NCBI RefSeq assembly: GCF_033473495.1
Contig: NC_088943.1
Location: 1,096,001-1,160,000 of the forward strand
DNA from: Cercospora beticola
Taxonomy: Eukaryota > Ascomycota > Dothideomycetes > Mycosphaerellales > Mycosphaerellaceae
Direction: 5' to 3'
DNA length: 64,000 bases
The notes beneath the pieces are model-generated. The model worked only from the letters and a program-made list of their open reading frames with translations, was not told the origin of the DNA and made no database searches. Made by a program: the position numbers and the translations under genes. Shown one piece after another: positions 62,042 to 64,000 of this stretch; the first letter of the stretch is position 1; each line of letters begins with the position of its first letter.

Positions 62042-64000
62042 ATGTCATCGGTCGAGTCGCTTCGCCATGCTGCACTCACGGCGAAACAGGACCAGTTGGT
62101 GAGCACAATTGCCCATCTTCGCACCGCACGCTCTTCGCGACATTTTGCACCGCTGGTGCAATTTGTTTGGCGAATTTGCGATGCGAAGTGGTCGAGTTGT
62201 GATGCTAACCTGCTGCACAGAAGTCGCTCGCATCGTCGCATTCTGCGGAGCTACGCGCGCTGCTGGCCGTCTACAACACCATCAACGATAACACCAGCCT
62301 CAACTCGTTGGTGAACGCGAAATTCGGTGCAGACAGCGTCACCGAAGATGAAGCAGTCTTTCTGCGTGATCATGACTTATCCAGGTGTGTGTCACTTGAT
62401 AGTGCCCTCGCCACTGGCTAACATGTGAAAGCGGCCGCACTTTCGACGCGACATTGCTAGCCATTCGACCTCCACCTGCTTCTACGCCACAACAACAGCC
62501 TTCTGACGCGTCAATATCTGTATCAAAACTCGAAAGTACGCCCGCTGGATTCTCTGGGCCTCGCGATGGAACTCCGAGCGCGGCCGCGGCGCCGAAACAA
62601 GGCATTGTAACCGCGAAAGCAGATGAAACCGCGATTTCCATTCCAGAGGTCGCGTCCACAGTACACGAACCCCTCCCGGCTTTGAACAAGGCCAGTGCTT
62701 ACCCATCTCCGTCAATCCAGGCCACACGGGAAGCGTCTCCCACAGCAGCGGTCGCCCAGCCAGTCGATGTCGCTGCTCCACTACCCGTGGAAGATGCTCA
62801 ACTCTCAGCATCGACGAAGCAACTCCTAGACCAACAGCGACCGGCATCGCCTGCGAAGACTGTGCATCTTCCGCCGCAAGAGGTCCAGGAAGAGGGCCTA
62901 CGGGAGCGCGAGGCGGCTGAAGCACAACGCAAGTTGGAGCCCGAAGTGAAGTCCACCCAGCGTCTTCATGCTCCGAATGCAGAAGCTGCTTCCTCTCCGT
63001 CCTCCACGGTAGGAGCTCACTCTGCTGCTACGCCCCAAGCTCCCCAGGAATCGCCAGATACGTCGCCAGACTCGGAGCTTGCAGTGGAAGTGCCCAAAGA
63101 TCTCCAGCCGACGCCAGAGCAGATACGAGAGAAGGAAGAACACGATCGCGTATTGGAAGCACAGAAAGAGATTGCGAGGCAAGAAGCGCTTGGCGATGTA
63201 TCAACGCCTGATGATCAGTTGAAATGGGAGGAACGTGCGGCAGCTGCAAGGGAAGCAACGGAACGTGCTTCGCGTGAGGATGTCGGCGGTCCAGAGCCTG
63301 ACGTGAAGGACTCCGCACGTCAGACGGAGGCTGAAGAGGCGGTTGGTGAAGTGGAAATGGATCAACCTGAAGAGCCAGTCGAGGGACCTTCAGTCAAGGA
63401 TGCGAAACCAGCTCTGGAAGATGTTGACGAAGAGGCAGCCTCCAGGACCAACATGCAAGACGATGGGGACAACATTACCGTCTCCACACGCGATAGACCT
63501 CAACTCTCGGTTGACACAGCCAAGCAGCATCCACCTGTCGAACCGGAAGAATCGACTCCCGCGGTGACCCCAGCTCCTCCTCGAATGACTACCAGAGTCT
63601 CGTCTGGGGCGATGCGACAAAAGTCGGTTTCCGAAATCTTGGGCCAGGATCGAGCGCACTCGCAGTCTGCTGATAACACACCGGCCTCTCGCAAAGACCT
63701 GCACTCTCCAGCGGCCGTCTCACCGCTCACGCAGCGCCACCAACATGATAACAGTGGAACATTACGGCGGGACTCAACACTGACACAAAGCACTCGTCCA
63801 CCGCGCCTACTCGCACAGTATCGGCAGCCAGACGACATCGATTCAGCTATTGATCAACTTGAGAGGTTGAAAGGTGCCGCAGATGACCCCGACAAGGACT
63901 ATCTGGAGCCTCTCTTCAGGATCCAGGCACACGAATCACCAAACTCGAGAACTAGGACTTTGCCTGAGCTCATCAAGATGGTGCCGAAAGCGCTGTCCAC
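62042..64000 (+). CDS. VID21: NuA4 subunit Vid21/Eaf1-like protein, 5' part (runs off the window)
   Basis: Exons 62042-62098, 62221-62384 and 62433 to beyond 64000; introns of 122 and 48 nt; phases 0 and 2. The first 19 residues come from exon 1. The conserved head has ELRALLAVYNTINDNTSL and VFLRDHDLSSGRTFDATLLA, then a long disordered Glu/Pro/Ser-rich region, then DYLEPLFRIQAHESPNSRTR and TLPELIKMVPKALST, segments I associate with the N-terminus of fungal Vid21. HSA and SANT domains should lie beyond the window. The protein is the platform subunit of the NuA4 histone acetyltransferase. Exon 1 start is the best ATG before a good donor; identity is probable, not certain. Confidence 0.72.

Overview
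The window is fungal nuclear DNA. Genes carry short introns (47-122 nt) with GT donors, CTAAC/CTAAT-type branch sites and AG acceptors. The secreted families (ascomycete laccase with a DSG[LIV]-type C-terminus, BBE-like FAD oxidase, DUF7029/DUF7223-like protein, Apple/PAN-like modules) and the F-box-like genes point to a filamentous ascomycete, most likely a Dothideomycete of the Mycosphaerella/Zymoseptoria type. That placement is inferred from gene content, not from a search.

There are two compartments. Roughly 5-30 kb is accessory and gene-poor. It holds a hidden intron-containing small secreted 8-cysteine protein (5.2 kb), a Yor1-like ABCC transporter, an F-box-like gene, two large secreted proteins with Cys-rich Apple/PAN-like C-termini (13.3-14.8 kb and 16.8-19.6 kb), a laccase-like multicopper oxidase, a convergent secreted FAD oxidase, a gene derived from a hAT transposase that has lost its catalytic core, and a second F-box-like gene. 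From 30 kb to the right end it is mostly dense housekeeping DNA arranged as divergent pairs: TRM61/GDB1, PXR1/unknown membrane protein, eL36/MDM31, SDH2/HAD phosphatase, PRE7/PNO1 and MAK11/VID21. PEX10, an Arf-GAP, a BTB protein with a C-terminal CxxC pair and a small secreted 11-mer-repeat protein lie among them. A long disordered Ser-rich protein occupies 0.45-4.4 kb.

The accessory part looks like an extracellular oxidation and surface module: a laccase, a likely peroxide-producing oxidase, wall or surface proteins and an exporter. No PKS, NRPS, terpene synthase or pathway-specific regulator is visible, so it is not a classical metabolite cluster. The housekeeping part is rich in ribosome and RNA genes (TRM61, PXR1, eL36, PNO1, MAK11). 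Gene models below were built by hand from reading-frame continuity across splice sites; exon coordinates are given so that they can be checked. No tRNA, rRNA, CRISPR array or complete transposon was found.
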